Shown piece after piece: positions 6,966 to 16,048 of a stretch of DNA of 37,758 nt (positions are counted from its first letter, which is position 1; the number at the start of each line of letters is the position of its first letter). The stretch comes from Bradyrhizobium sp. (lineage in GTDB: Bacteria; Pseudomonadota; Alphaproteobacteria; Rhizobiales; Beijerinckiaceae), in contig SSMV01000004.1 of the NCBI GenBank assembly GCA_004799435.1, forward strand, positions 1 to 37,758, written 5' to 3'. Made by a program: the position numbers and the translations under genes. The notes beneath the pieces are model-generated. The model was given only the letters and a program-made list of their open reading frames with translations, ran no database searches and was not told where the DNA came from.

Positions 6966-8474
6966 TCAGGCCCTGAAGCCGTGCGACAGGTGATAATAGA
7001 CCTCGTTGGCGCGCAGGTCCTGCTTGAAGGACGATATGCGCGTGTCGGGGCCGATCAAGGCGAGTTCAATGCCGGCAATGGTGGCGAAATCCTCCAGCAT
7101 CTCGGTCGTCACCGAATAGCTGAAGCCCGAATGATGCGCGCCGCCGGCGAGAATCCAGGCTGCGCAGCCGGTCTTGTGATCGGGCTTGCATTCCCAGAGC
7201 GCGCGGGCGACCGGCAGCTTGGGCAGCTTGGGGTGCTCGACGACCTTGATCTCGTTGACCACCAGGCGGAAACGGTTGCCGAGATCGATCAGGCTGGCGT
7301 TGAGCGCCGGGCCCGCCGCCGCATCGAACACCAGACGCACCGGATCTTCCTTGCCGCCGATGCCGAGCGGATGGATTTCGAGCGTGGGTTTGCCCTTGGC
7401 GATGCTCGGGCAAATTTCCAGCATATGCGCGCCGAGCACCTGCCCGCCGCCGGCCGGCAGATGATAGGTGTAATCTTCCATGAAGGACGTGCCGCCCGGC
7501 AGGCCCTCGCCCATCACTTTCATCGCGCGCACCAGCGCCGCGGTCTTCCAGTCGCCCTCGGCGCCGAAACCATAGCCGTCGGCCATCAGCCGCTGCGAGG
7601 CGACGCCGGGCAATTGCTTGATCCCGTGCAGATCCTCGAACGTGTCGGTGTAACCCTTGAAGCCGCCCGCCTCGAGGAAGGCGCGCAGGCCCAGTTCGAT
7701 CTTCGCGCCATCGATCAGCGAATCATGGCGCTTGCCGCCTTTGCGCAATTCCGGCGCGACCGAATATTCCGCCTCATAGGCAGAGACGAGCTTGGCCGCC
7801 GCGGCGTCGGAGACTTTTTTGATTTCGGCGACCAGATCGCCGACGCCGTAACCATTGGTCGCGAAGCCGAAGGTCATTTCGGCCGAGACCTTGTCGCCCT
7901 CGGTCACCGCCACCTGACGCATATTGTCGCCGAAGCGGGCGATGCGCGCGCCCTGCCAATCGTGCCAGGCCCGCGCCGCGCGCATCCAGGCGCCGAGCCG
8001 ATCATGCACCTCCGGGTCCGACCAATGGCCGACCACGACCTTACGCGCCAGCCGCATGCGCGTGTGGATGAAGCCCGCCTCGCGGTCGCCATGCGCCGAC
8101 TGGTTGAGGTTCATGAAGTCCATGTCGATCGTGTCCCACGGCAGCTCGGCGTTGAACTGCGTGTGCAGGTGCACGAAGGGCTTTTGCAGAACGTTGAGGC
8201 CGCGGATCCACATCTTTGAAGGCGAGAACGTATGCATCCAGAGGATCAGGCCGGCGCAATTGGCGTCGGAATTGGCCTCGAGGCAGAGTTTGGCGATCTC
8301 GTCAGGCGTCGTCAGCAGCGCCTTGAACACGGTCTTGAGCGGCAGGCGGCTTGATTTTGCGAGGCCCTCGGCGATCTTCTGCGCATTGTCGGCGACCTGC
8401 TTCAGCGGCCCCGGCCCGTAGAGATGCTGCGAGCCGCAGATGAACCAGATTTCGGGCTTGGCGAGGTTGATCAT
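6966..8474 (-). CDS. araA: L-arabinose isomerase
   Basis: Interconverts L-arabinose and L-ribulose, the first intracellular step of the pathway. The protein is 502 aa, matching E. coli AraA (500). The Mn-binding residues align by position: E306 (GAEGDWK), E333 (FMEDYTYH), H350 (LGAHMLE) and a His in GGAHHSGF (447/448). Other family blocks are visible, including [10 protein letters not shown] (11-20), [13 protein letters not shown] (78-90) and [19 protein letters not shown] (107-125). The start at ATG 8474 places the first strand normally. It lies between araB (52-bp gap) and araD (27-bp gap) on the same strand. The isomerase route, rather than the oxidative L-arabinose dehydrogenase route common in rhizobia, is therefore used here. 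Confidence 0.98.
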   Translation of the reverse strand: MINLAKPEIWFICGSQHLYGPGPLKQVADNAQKIAEGLAKSSRLPLKTVFKALLTTPDEIAKLCLEANSDANCAGLILWMHTFSPSKMWIRGLNVLQKPFVHLHTQFNAELPWDTIDMDFMNLNQSAHGDREAGFIHTRMRLARKVVVGHWSDPEVHDRLGAWMRAARAWHDWQGARIARFGDNMRQVAVTEGDKVSAEMTFGFATNGYGVGDLVAEIKKVSDAAAAKLVSAYEAEYSVAPELRKGGKRHDSLIDGAKIELGLRAFLEAGGFKGYTDTFEDLHGIKQLPGVASQRLMADGYGFGAEGDWKTAALVRAMKVMGEGLPGGTSFMEDYTYHLPAGGGQVLGAHMLEICPSIAKGKPTLEIHPLGIGGKEDPVRLVFDAAAGPALNASLIDLGNRFRLVVNEIKVVEHPKLPKLPVARALWECKPDHKTGCAAWILAGGAHHSGFSYSVTTEMLEDFATIAGIELALIGPDTRISSFKQDLRANEVYYHLSHGFRA

Positions 8475-8526
8475 TGTTGTCTCGTCAGGTTGGAGTTCGC
8501 ATCTCGTCCGGCGATCGCCGCCGCGT

Positions 8527-10188
8527 TCATCCGTTCACCGCGTATTTGATGTCGATCAGGTCTTTCATGAAGCGCGACAGGTCGATGGACCTGTTGAGCC
8601 CGCCGAAACTGTCGTGCAACTGGCGATAGAGCGCATAGAGCTGATCGTAGACCACCTTATGGACGGCGACCGGCTCGTAAACGGTGGAAGCGAGCGAGGT
8701 CATCGCCTGCTCGGCTGCGGCGAAATTGGGATGGGCGCCGGCCAGCACCGCGGCCGAAATCGCCGAGCCCAGCGCGCAGCTCTGGCTGGAGGCCGCCACA
8801 TGCATCGTGCAGCCGGTGACGTCGGCGTAGATCTGCATCAGCAGCGGATTCTTTTCAGCGATGCCGCCGGCGCACACCACGCGATCGACCGGCACGCCAT
8901 ATTCCTTGATACGCTCGATGATCGCCCGCGCGCCAAAGGCCGTCGCTTCGATCAGCGCGCGATAGATTTCCGCTCGCGTCGTATAGAGCGTCTGACCGAC
9001 GATCAGGCCGGACAAGAGCTGATCGACCAGAATGGTGCGGTTGCCATTGTTCCAGTCGAGCGCGACGAGACCGGATTGCCCCGGCTTTTGCTTCGCCGCC
9101 TCGGCGCTCAGCGCGGCGTGCAGGTCAGCGTCGCCTTTGCACACCCATTCGACCCACCATTTGAAAATATCGCCGACCGCCGACTGGCCGGCTTCGACGC
9201 CATAGTAGCCGGGCAGCACTGCGCCTTTGACGATGCCGCAAATGCCGGGAATGTCGTCGATGCTCTTCTCGGCCGAGACGACGCAGATGTCGCAGGTCGA
9301 GGTGCCGATCACCTTGACCAGGGTGCCTTCGCGCACGCCGCAGCCGATCGCGCCGTAATGCACGTCGAATTCGCCAATGGCGATCGGAATGCCCGCGGGC
9401 AGGCCGAGCCGCTTGGCCCATTCGTCGCACAGCGCGCCCGCCGCTTCCGTCGCGTCATGCGCCTTTTCGTAGAGACGATCGCGCAGGGCGGCGAGCTTGG
9501 GATGCATCAAGGACAGGAATTCCTTGTCCGGCAAACCGCCCCACTCGTCCGAATATAGCGCCTTGTGGCCGGCCGCGCAGACGCCGCGCTTGACCTTGCG
9601 CGGATCGCCGACGCCGGCAAGCACCGAGGGAATCCAGTCGGCGATCTCGACCCAGGAAAAAGCGGCGTCGAACACGGCGGGCGCGACATCGAGGCAATGC
9701 CAGATTTTCGACCACCACCATTCCGACGAATAGACGCCGCCGCATTTGGCGATATATTGCGGGCGATGTTTGGCCGCGAGTTCGTTGATACGCGCCGCCT
9801 CGCGCCAGCCGGTGTGGTCCTTCCACAGCCAGCACTGCGCCGCGAGATTGTCCTTCCATTTGTCATCAAGCGCCAAAGGTCGATTTTGCGCGTCGACCGG
9901 CAGCGGGCTCGAGCCGGTGGTGTCGACGCCGAGGCCGATCACATTGGCGGCGCTGAAACCTGGCCGTTTCGCCGCCTCCGCCAGAGCGCCTGCGACGCTG
10001 CGCTCTAACCCGAAGAGATAATCTGCCGGTCGCTGGCGGGCGAGATGATGATCATGGGAATCGAGCAGCACGCCTTCGTCGCCCGACGGATAGCCGACAA
10101 CGCAGCTCCCGAATTCGGCGCCGTCGGCTGAGCGCACCACCAGCGCGCGCACCGAATTGGTGCCATAGTCGATTCCTATCGTGAACAT
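8527..10188 (-). CDS. araB: L-ribulokinase
   Basis: FGGY-family sugar kinase that phosphorylates L-ribulose to L-ribulose-5-phosphate. I take the start at ATG 10188 ([18 protein letters not shown]), which puts the phosphate-1 motif DYGT at residues 7-10. The frame is open further upstream to 10449, but that extension is antisense-like, Arg-rich and overlaps the gntR stop region. The resulting 553 aa fit the ribulokinase family (about 550-570). Also visible are [15 protein letters not shown] near residue 75-90, [18 protein letters not shown], the ATP-site region [10 protein letters not shown] and the C-terminal FGGY-like block [23 protein letters not shown]-rich stretch (AGCGGGGGG) lies just before the start. 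Confidence 0.96.
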   Translation of the reverse strand: MFTIGIDYGTNSVRALVVRSADGAEFGSCVVGYPSGDEGVLLDSHDHHLARQRPADYLFGLERSVAGALAEAAKRPGFSAANVIGLGVDTTGSSPLPVDAQNRPLALDDKWKDNLAAQCWLWKDHTGWREAARINELAAKHRPQYIAKCGGVYSSEWWWSKIWHCLDVAPAVFDAAFSWVEIADWIPSVLAGVGDPRKVKRGVCAAGHKALYSDEWGGLPDKEFLSLMHPKLAALRDRLYEKAHDATEAAGALCDEWAKRLGLPAGIPIAIGEFDVHYGAIGCGVREGTLVKVIGTSTCDICVVSAEKSIDDIPGICGIVKGAVLPGYYGVEAGQSAVGDIFKWWVEWVCKGDADLHAALSAEAAKQKPGQSGLVALDWNNGNRTILVDQLLSGLIVGQTLYTTRAEIYRALIEATAFGARAIIERIKEYGVPVDRVVCAGGIAEKNPLLMQIYADVTGCTMHVAASSQSCALGSAISAAVLAGAHPNFAAAEQAMTSLASTVYEPVAVHKVVYDQLYALYRQLHDSFGGLNRSIDLSRFMKDLIDIKYAVNG

Positions 10189-10252
10189 ATGCAACCCCCC
10201 GCTGCGCGCGAAGCCGGGACGAGACGATCCCGCCTCGCGGCGTGGCCTCTGT

Positions 10253-11104
10253 TCATGGCGCCAGCCTCCGCCGGGGCGACGACGTCTTCGCATTGTCGCG
10301 CCGCTGGCAATAATTGCGTATGTCGTCGATCGAGTCGTTGAGCAGTTCGACCATTCTCTGGCGCGCGGCCTCGGGCGCACCATCGCGAATGGCCTCAAAG
10401 AGCGCGCGATGCTGGAACAGACGATCGTCGCGGATCGCCTCGGCGCCAAGCCAGCTTAAACGAAAGCTGCATTCCAACGCGGCCTGAATCATCCCGCCGA
10501 GCGCACGGAGAAAATGATTGCCCGTCGCTTCGAGAATCGTGAGGTGGAAATCGAGATCGGCGCCGATCAGGTCGCCGCCGCCATTCTTGAAGCGCTCCAT
10601 GCGGCCATAGGCTTCAGCGAGGCGGGCGACCTGCGCCTCCGTTCGCACCGCCGCGGCGATTTCCGCCGCCAGAGGCTCGATCGCCCCTCGCAGCCCAAAG
10701 AGATCGGCGACAACCCGCTCATCCCCCTCATTGTCGAGATGCCAGGCGAGAACCTCCGAATCCAGCAGGTTCCAATCGGCGCGCGGCCGCACGCTGGTGC
10801 CGATTTTCGGCCGGGCGACGATCAATCCTTTGCCGCTCAGCTTGCTATAGGCTTCGCGTAACGCCGTGCGCGAGGCCGAGAAGCGCTCGCCCATCTCCGC
10901 GGCGCTCGGCAAAAGCGAACCCGGCGGGTAGACGCCGCTGACGATCTCACGGCCGAGGCGAGCGGCAAGCTGCGCCCCGCCGCGCCGCGGCGTCGTGCGG
11001 ATTTCAGTCTCCTTTGGCGCGACGCGAATGGCGACGGCGCGTCGTTCGCCAACCCGAGGCTTCGGCGGATCGCTGTCTGGCGTGTGTCGGGGTGCGCGCG
11101 CCAT
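10253..11104 (-). CDS. FadR-subfamily GntR transcriptional regulator of the arabinose operon
   Basis: A 283-aa regulator. Residues 1-40 are a basic, Pro/Arg-rich tail. The winged helix (about 44-110) contains LAARLGREIVSGVYPPGSLL, FSASRTALREAYSKLSGKGL and ARPKIGTSV. The C-terminal FCD domain (about 125-265) shows LFGLRGAIEPLAAEIAA and ADLDFHLTILEATGNHFL, where the Asp/His residues normally bind a metal and carboxylate effector. It lies inside the operon, 12 bp after yjfF and 64 bp before araB, so it is co-transcribed with its presumed targets and probably autoregulated. A sugar or sugar-acid effector is inferred. E. coli-type AraC is absent. A candidate operator is the 15-bp palindrome upstream of ytfQ. 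Confidence 0.92.
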   Translation of the reverse strand: MARAPRHTPDSDPPKPRVGERRAVAIRVAPKETEIRTTPRRGGAQLAARLGREIVSGVYPPGSLLPSAAEMGERFSASRTALREAYSKLSGKGLIVARPKIGTSVRPRADWNLLDSEVLAWHLDNEGDERVVADLFGLRGAIEPLAAEIAAAVRTEAQVARLAEAYGRMERFKNGGGDLIGADLDFHLTILEATGNHFLRALGGMIQAALECSFRLSWLGAEAIRDDRLFQHRALFEAIRDGAPEAARQRMVELLNDSIDDIRNYCQRRDNAKTSSPRRRLAP

Positions 11105-11116
11105 AGCGGTTTGGCC

Positions 11117-12079
11117 TCAGGCCGCGCTCCTCAGCCTGAACGAGCCGACGAGGAAACGCTGCAATACGATGAAGAGGAACAACAGCACGCCGCCGACAAT
11201 CATGATCCAGGCGCCGTTGAGCGAGCCGTTGAAATTGATCAAGGTCGCAATCAGGCCGAAGATCAAACCGCCAAACAGCGTTCCGGCGACCAGTCCGACT
11301 CCGCCGGTTAGCAACGTGCCGCCGAGCACCACCGACGCGATGGCGGTCAATTCGTTGCCGGTGCCGGCGAGCGGATAGCCCGACGAGGTGTAGAGCGCAT
11401 AGATCACGCCGCCGAGCGCACTATAAAAGCCGCCCATGGCGTAGATGCCCATCATCGTCCGGCGCATCGGCACGCCCATCAGCGCGGCGGAGGTGCGGTC
11501 GCCGCCGATGGCGTAGATGTTGGCGCCGAAGCGGGTGAAATGGCCGATGAAAATCGCGGCCGCCAGAGCGATCAGCATCACGATCGCCGAACTGTGAAGC
11601 TCCCCCTCGCCCGGCAAAGGAATGCTGGCGGCGGCGAAATCCTGGACAAAATCATGGCGGATCGGCACGGCGTCGAGATTGATCATGAAGCAACTGCCGC
11701 GCAGCAGAAACAGGCCCGCAAGTGTGACGATGAAGGGTTGGATGTCGCAAAAATCGATGACCAGACCGACCAGAGCGCCATAGACAAGGCCGAAGACAAG
11801 CATCATCCCGCCGGAAACCAGCGGATGCCAGCCGACCACGTCGAGATTGGCCATCACGACGCCGACGAAGCCGATCATCGATCCGATCGACAGATCGATG
11901 CCGCCGGAAATGATGACGAAGGTGGTGCCGATCGCGGCAATGATGACGAAGGCGTTATCGGCAAGAAGGTCGCCGAACACCAGAGTCGAGACAAAATTGT
12001 TATAGAGAATGCCGCCGATCGCGAATAGCGCGACAAAGACAACGATGGTCGCGGCCAGCGGCAGATATTTCTCGTTCAC
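11117..12079 (-). CDS. yjfF: Sugar ABC transporter permease, YjfF-type
   Basis: Second inner-membrane permease of a YtfQRT-YjfF-class importer (CUT2 family, ribose/galactofuranose branch). The 320 aa are strongly hydrophobic with about nine or ten membrane spans. Blocks shared with E. coli YjfF are evident: LADNAFVIIAAIGTTFVI, SGGIDLSIGSMIGF, IQPFIVTLAGLFLLRG, FGANIYAIGG and AIASVVLGGTLLTGGVG. The start is GTG at 12079, overlapping the ytfT stop as GTGA (12076-12079), which argues for translational coupling. Here it sits with araBAD, so the natural cargo is probably L-arabinose, perhaps in the furanose form. That substrate is an inference from context, as YtfQ-class systems are known for galactofuranose. 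Confidence 0.92.
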   Translation of the reverse strand: MNEKYLPLAATIVVFVALFAIGGILYNNFVSTLVFGDLLADNAFVIIAAIGTTFVIISGGIDLSIGSMIGFVGVVMANLDVVGWHPLVSGGMMLVFGLVYGALVGLVIDFCDIQPFIVTLAGLFLLRGSCFMINLDAVPIRHDFVQDFAAASIPLPGEGELHSSAIVMLIALAAAIFIGHFTRFGANIYAIGGDRTSAALMGVPMRRTMMGIYAMGGFYSALGGVIYALYTSSGYPLAGTGNELTAIASVVLGGTLLTGGVGLVAGTLFGGLIFGLIATLINFNGSLNGAWIMIVGGVLLFLFIVLQRFLVGSFRLRSAA

Positions 12080-13125
12080 CGCTTCCTCCTCGCGAGAATC
12101 GACAGCGTCAGGCTGCGGAAGTTGCTCGACTGAAGCAGCAGCACCACCACCACCACCACCGCCTTGACCACCAGATTATATTCAGGCGGCATGCCGCTGG
12201 TCAGGATCGTCGTTGTCAGCGACTGGATCACCAGAGCGCCAAGGATCGTCATCCCGAGATAGATGCGCCCGCCGCCCAGCGACGCGCCGCCGATCACCAC
12301 CGCAAGAATCGCGTCGAGTTCGATGTTAAGCGCGACGCTGATGGGATCGGAGGTATGCGTGTCCGCCGTGAGGATGACGCCAGCCGACGAGGCCATCAGG
12401 CCGGAAATCACATAGGCGGAGAAAATCACCATCCTTGCATTGATGCCGGTGAGATAGGCCGCAGCCGTGTTGCCGCCGACCGATTCGAGGAACAGTCCCA
12501 GCGCGGTTCGTCTGAGCAGTGTCCACAGCAGCGCGAAAATAAACACGAAGACCAGCAGGCGGGTCGGGATATAGCCGATGTGGCCGGTGCTGAGCCCTTG
12601 TAGCAGCGGGCTGGTGAAGCTCGGGTCGGTGCCGCCATAGAGCAGATTGATCATCAGCCCGATGCCGCGCCCCGACACCATCAGAATCAGCGTGGCGATG
12701 ATCGGTTGAATGTCGAGCGCAGCGACCAGGAAGCCGTTCCACAACCCGCACAAAAGACCGACGGCGAGCGCGATAAACAAGATCAGGAGATGGGGATCGC
12801 CGGCATGGATGCGCCAGGTGATCACGGCGCCGCCGATGGCGACGATCGAGCCGACCGAGAGATCGATGCCTTTGGTGCCGATCACCACGGCCATACCAAG
12901 CGCGACCAGCGCGGTGGGCGCGGCGCGATAGGGAATGTCGATCAGCGAGCCGAATAGCCGGCCCTCGACGATGCGGATGTTGAAGAAGCTCGGCGAAATG
13001 ATGAAGTCGACGATGAAAAGCAGCGCCAAGGCCGCCAGCGGCCACACCACCCTGTGGCGGCCGATGGCGCCCAAGGTCGCTCCCAGCGAAGAGGAACGGG
13101 TCGATGTCGTTTGCGCCTGGCTCAT
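12076..13125 (-). CDS. ytfT: Sugar ABC transporter permease, YtfT-type
   Basis: First permease of the pentose importer, 349 aa, CUT2 family. A polar N-terminus of about 28 residues precedes the first membrane span. Conserved blocks include ALVALGMAVVIGTKGIDLSV (a variant of the usual GGIDLS motif), LDIQPIIATLILMVSGRGI and DAILAVVIGGASLGGGRIYL. The C-terminus has a run of Val codons (VKAVVVVVVLLLQ) encoded by a (CAC)6 tract on the plus strand. The stop of ytfR and this start overlap by 4 bp (ATGA, 13122-13125). The pair of different permeases in one operon is characteristic of the YtfQRT-YjfF arrangement and differs from AraFGH, which has one permease. Confidence 0.92.
   Translation of the reverse strand: MSQAQTTSTRSSSLGATLGAIGRHRVVWPLAALALLFIVDFIISPSFFNIRIVEGRLFGSLIDIPYRAAPTALVALGMAVVIGTKGIDLSVGSIVAIGGAVITWRIHAGDPHLLILFIALAVGLLCGLWNGFLVAALDIQPIIATLILMVSGRGIGLMINLLYGGTDPSFTSPLLQGLSTGHIGYIPTRLLVFVFIFALLWTLLRRTALGLFLESVGGNTAAAYLTGINARMVIFSAYVISGLMASSAGVILTADTHTSDPISVALNIELDAILAVVIGGASLGGGRIYLGMTILGALVIQSLTTTILTSGMPPEYNLVVKAVVVVVVLLLQSSNFRSLTLSILARRKR
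12142..12159. repeat. (CAC)6 trinucleotide repeat in ytfT
   Basis: Six consecutive CAC units on the plus strand, which are GTG codons within ytfT and encode part of a poly-Val stretch in the last membrane span. Copy-number change would add or remove whole residues without shifting frame. Confidence 0.9.
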
Positions 13126-14633
13126 GATTTCGCGCCGGCGATCATATGGACGATATTGTCGCGGGTGATGTCGGCCCCCGAGATCTCGCCAATCATTTGA
13201 CGGTCGCGCAGCACCGCGACGCGGTCGCTCACCGCGACCAATTCATCGAGTTCGGACGAGGCGACCAGCAGCGCCAGCCCCTGCCCGCAGAGCTTGCGGA
13301 TCAATGTCACGATCTCCGCATGCGCGCCAACGTCGATGCCGCGAGTCGGTTCGTCGAGAATGAGCACGCGCGGCCCGGCAACGAGCGAACGGGCAAGAAT
13401 GACTTTCTGCTGATTGCCGCCAGACAATTGGCCGACCGGCTTCTCGGCGTCGGGCGTGGCGATGCCGAGCGCCTTGATCATCTCGGCAGCAAGCCGCTCC
13501 TGTTCGCTGCGCGACAGGCGATTGAGCCAACCGCGCTTGGATTGCAGGGCGAGGACGATGTTCTCGCGAACGGTGAGTTCTCCCACCACGCCCTCGGCCT
13601 TGCGGTCCTCGGGGCAGAACGCAATGCCGGCGCGCACCGATGCGCCAGGCGAACTTCCATGCATCGGTGCGCCGCCGAGTTCGAGCCTGCCCGTGTCGGG
13701 CTTCAGCGCGCCGAAGATCAATTTGGCGACCTCGGTTCGTCCTGAGCCGAGCAGGCCGGAAAGACCGACCGCTTCGCCGGCGCGCAGCTTGAGATTGAAT
13801 GGCTGCATCGTCACGCGCTTGCCCAGGCCCTCGGCCTCAAGGACCACAGGCGCGTCCGACGTCTTCGCGTTGCCCACGAGCCTTAACGCCGTCTTTTCCA
13901 ATTCGCGGCCGATCATCATGGAGATCAGCTTCAACGGTGGCGTGTCGGCGATCTTGCCGGTGCCGACCAGACGGCCGTTGCGCAGCACCGAGACGCGATC
14001 GGAAATTTGATAAACCTGGTCGATGAAATGGGTGATGAAGACGATCGCCAATCCGCGCGCCTTCAGATCGCGAATGATGTTGAACAACATCGCCGTTTCA
14101 TTCGCGTCGAGGCTGGCGGTCGGCTCATCGAGCACCAGCGCGCGCGTGTCGTCATCGAGCGCGCGAGCGATCGCGACAAGCTGCTGAATGGCGACCGAAT
14201 AGGAACCGAGCGGCCGCTCCACGTCGATATTGATGTTCAGCCGCTTGAGGCGCGCTTTGGCGACTTCGCGCGCTTCGCGCCAATTCACCATGCCGAATTT
14301 TCGCGGCTGCCGGGTCAGGGTCAGATTCTTGGTCACCGACATGGTCGGGATCAGATTGACTTCCTGATAGACGGTGCCGATGCCGAGCGCGCGGGCCTCG
14401 CCCGGCGTGCCGATTTCCACGACCTTGCCGTCAAGCTGAATTTCGCCTTCGTCGCGACGCACCGCGCCGGTCAGGACCTTGATCAGCGTCGACTTGCCGG
14501 CCCCGTTCTCGCCCATCAGAGCATGAACTTCGCCAGCTTCGAGCCGGAGATCGACATGATCCAGCGCGCGCACGCCGGGAAAAATCTTGGAAACGCCGCG
14601 CATTTCAATACGTGCAGTCGCGGTCTCGGTCAC
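13122..14633 (-). CDS. ytfR: Sugar ABC transporter ATP-binding protein, YtfR-type (two nucleotide-binding domains)
   Basis: Cytoplasmic ATPase that drives the pentose importer; 503 aa, the normal length for tandem-domain CUT2 ATPases. NBD1 shows Walker A GENGAGKST (~42-50) and Walker B ALVLDEPTASLD, with a Q-loop near TVYQEVNLIP. NBD2 has a degenerate Walker A (GLLGSGRTE), a canonical signature LSGGNQQKV and Walker B VLILDEPTRGIDVGA. This asymmetry is normal in the family. The start is GTG 14633, preceded by GAGGGAGGGG about 7 bp upstream. The 138-bp gap before it contains a strong hairpin that may separate ytfQ expression from the rest. Substrate inferred as L-arabinose from the operon. Confidence 0.94.
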   Translation of the reverse strand: MTETATARIEMRGVSKIFPGVRALDHVDLRLEAGEVHALMGENGAGKSTLIKVLTGAVRRDEGEIQLDGKVVEIGTPGEARALGIGTVYQEVNLIPTMSVTKNLTLTRQPRKFGMVNWREAREVAKARLKRLNINIDVERPLGSYSVAIQQLVAIARALDDDTRALVLDEPTASLDANETAMLFNIIRDLKARGLAIVFITHFIDQVYQISDRVSVLRNGRLVGTGKIADTPPLKLISMMIGRELEKTALRLVGNAKTSDAPVVLEAEGLGKRVTMQPFNLKLRAGEAVGLSGLLGSGRTEVAKLIFGALKPDTGRLELGGAPMHGSSPGASVRAGIAFCPEDRKAEGVVGELTVRENIVLALQSKRGWLNRLSRSEQERLAAEMIKALGIATPDAEKPVGQLSGGNQQKVILARSLVAGPRVLILDEPTRGIDVGAHAEIVTLIRKLCGQGLALLVASSELDELVAVSDRVAVLRDRQMIGEISGADITRDNIVHMIAGAKS

Positions 14634-14720
14634 GTGCGCCGCCCCTCCCTCACCAAGTGACGCCCTCCCGAGCGCCGGTCGCCTTGGCGGCCTCCATGCG
14701 CGGCTTAGCGGGCAGCGCCC

Positions 14721-14740
14721 CGCCGGACCGAAGTCCGGCG
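14721..14740 (-). promoter_or_regulatory. 8-bp GC stem with UUCG tetraloop in the ytfQ-ytfR gap
   Basis: On the transcribed strand this reads CGCCGGAC-TTCG-GTCCGGCG, a perfect 8-bp stem closed by the very stable C(UUCG)G loop. It starts about 30 nt after the ytfQ stop. A second small GC hairpin (GGGC-GCT-GCCC) follows at once. No T-tract follows, so an intrinsic terminator is unlikely. A 3'-end block that protects ytfQ mRNA and raises binding-protein output relative to the membrane genes is a common arrangement and the likeliest role. Confidence 0.6.
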
Positions 14741-14771
14741 AGACGCCGCATTTCTAGTGCTTACTTCCGTC

Positions 14772-15701
14772 TCAGTCGAGCGGGGTCGCAGCCGTGTGGA
14801 GATCCGACGGGATCTTGACCCACTTCGGCAGTTCCTTCTTGTCCTTCAGATACTGGAGGACAACCGGGTAGATGTATTTGCCGATGGCCGAGCGGAGTTC
14901 GACCGACGCATTGGCGTCGCCGGCGGCCAGCGCTTCCTTCATCGCAGGCACGTAGTCGACCGACACCATCAGCACGTCGTGGCCAGGCTTCAGACCGGCT
15001 TCCTTCATCGCCTGAATGGCGCCGAGCTGCATGTTGTCGTTATGGGCGAAGCTGACGTTGATGCCCTTCAGATTGTCGGTGGACTTGATGAAGGCTTCCA
15101 TGACCTTCTTGCCGCCGTCAGTCGTGAAGTCGCCGGACTGCGTCTTGACGATCTTGATGTCCGGGAAGTTCGCGGTGACGGCTTCGAAGCCCTTCTTGCG
15201 CTCGATCGCCGGAGCGGCGCCGACAGTGCCCTGCTCTTCGACGACGTTGGCCTGGCCCTTGGTGGCCTGAGCCGTCCACGCGCCAGCCAGACGGCCTTCG
15301 AGATTGAAGTCGGCCGAGATGCGGGTCACGAAGAGCGACTTGTCTTTGACGTCGACGTCGCGGTCGGCGAGGAACACCGGAATGCCGGCCTTCTTGGCCT
15401 CGTCGAGCACCGCATCCCAACCGGTCACGACGACCGGCGCGATGATGATGGCGTCAACCTTCTGGGCGATGAAAGCGCGAACAGCCTTGATCTGCTCTTC
15501 TTCCTTGCCCTGGGCGTCGGCGTATTTGAGGTCAATGCCTTCCTTCTTGGCTTCTTCCTGCATGTCCTTGGACCACGCCGGACGCCAGTCGCCTTCGTCG
15601 CCGACCTGCGAGAAGCCGATCGTGACCGCCATAGCCGGCGATCCCGCCACCAACAACGCCGCGCCAACCGCAGCGCCGCTCAGCAATTTCACGAGATGCA
15701 T
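14772..15701 (-). CDS. ytfQ: Sugar ABC transporter periplasmic substrate-binding protein, YtfQ-type
   Basis: Periplasmic binding protein of the importer, 309 aa. The start is ATG 15701, with GGGAGGG four bases upstream; a longer open frame to 15719 adds six residues and lacks a ribosome site. The signal peptide covers residues 1-25, cleaved after AMA. The mature protein starts VTIGFSQVGDEGDWRPAW and continues with IKAVRAFIAQKVDAIIIAP, GIPVFLADRDVDVKDKSLF, NVVEEQGTVGAAPAIERKKG, QSGDFTTDGGKKVMEAFI and SFAHNDNMQLGAIQAMKEAGLKPG. These closely parallel E. coli YtfQ, the galactofuranose-binding protein. It is the first gene of the arabinose operon. The link to araBAD suggests L-arabinose (or another pentofuranose) as ligand; this is inference. 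Confidence 0.94.
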   Translation of the reverse strand: MHLVKLLSGAAVGAALLVAGSPAMAVTIGFSQVGDEGDWRPAWSKDMQEEAKKEGIDLKYADAQGKEEEQIKAVRAFIAQKVDAIIIAPVVVTGWDAVLDEAKKAGIPVFLADRDVDVKDKSLFVTRISADFNLEGRLAGAWTAQATKGQANVVEEQGTVGAAPAIERKKGFEAVTANFPDIKIVKTQSGDFTTDGGKKVMEAFIKSTDNLKGINVSFAHNDNMQLGAIQAMKEAGLKPGHDVLMVSVDYVPAMKEALAAGDANASVELRSAIGKYIYPVVLQYLKDKKELPKWVKIPSDLHTAATPLD

Positions 15702-16048
15702 ACAACCCTCCCACCTCAAGCATTAACCCTCGGTCGCCGATTGCGCCGGGGTACGCTTCACCGCCTCGATCGGGCGGACGCGGGATTAGTAATACAATAT
15801 TATTGTAGCTGTAAAGTCTCCCTTTGGCCTCTGTGGCGATCGTCGCTCGAACTGGCGCGAGGCCCAGGGTTTGCCAGCATTTCAGCCTGGGGGAGAGGCG
15901 TCTCGGGCGCATTTTGCGCTGTCGGCCGTCAAAGGCTTCGTGCGACCCAGACGTGAGATCGCCGCAGCGGGTTTAGCCGATGCGGCGATCTTGCAGTCGC
16001 AAAATCAAACGGGATGCGCGCTCGAAGGCGGAGCCCGCCTCGCAGCGA
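15702..16048. other. 347-bp intergenic region upstream of the arabinose operon
   Basis: Holds the candidate ytfQ promoter/operator near 15785-15815. The rest (about 15820-16048) shows no reading frame with a convincing ribosome site or signal, no T-tracted hairpin and no RNA gene that I can recognise. The minus-strand gene upstream (stop at 16049) presumably terminates here. Confidence 0.6.
15785..15815 (-). promoter_or_regulatory. Candidate promoter and GntR operator of the arabinose operon
   Basis: TACAAT-ATT-ATTGTA (15793-15807) is a 15-bp inverted repeat 92 bp upstream of the ytfQ start. It is AT-rich in otherwise very GC-rich DNA. Immediately upstream in the minus direction is TTTACA (15815-15810), a good -35 element; a weak -10 (around TTACTAAT, 15792-15785) follows, so the palindrome would fill the promoter spacer. 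Binding by the operon's GntR regulator is an inference. No second copy was noticed upstream of gntR or araB. Confidence 0.5.

Noticed and set aside
6651-8219. 522-codon plus-strand frame over araD and araA
   Set aside because: Spans two real genes on the other strand and has shadow composition (many Arg, His, Asp, Gln runs).
10189-10449. N-terminal extension of araB to an ATG at 10449
   Set aside because: The extra 87 residues precede the kinase fold, are Arg-rich and overlap the gntR 3' end; ATG 10188 fits the family.
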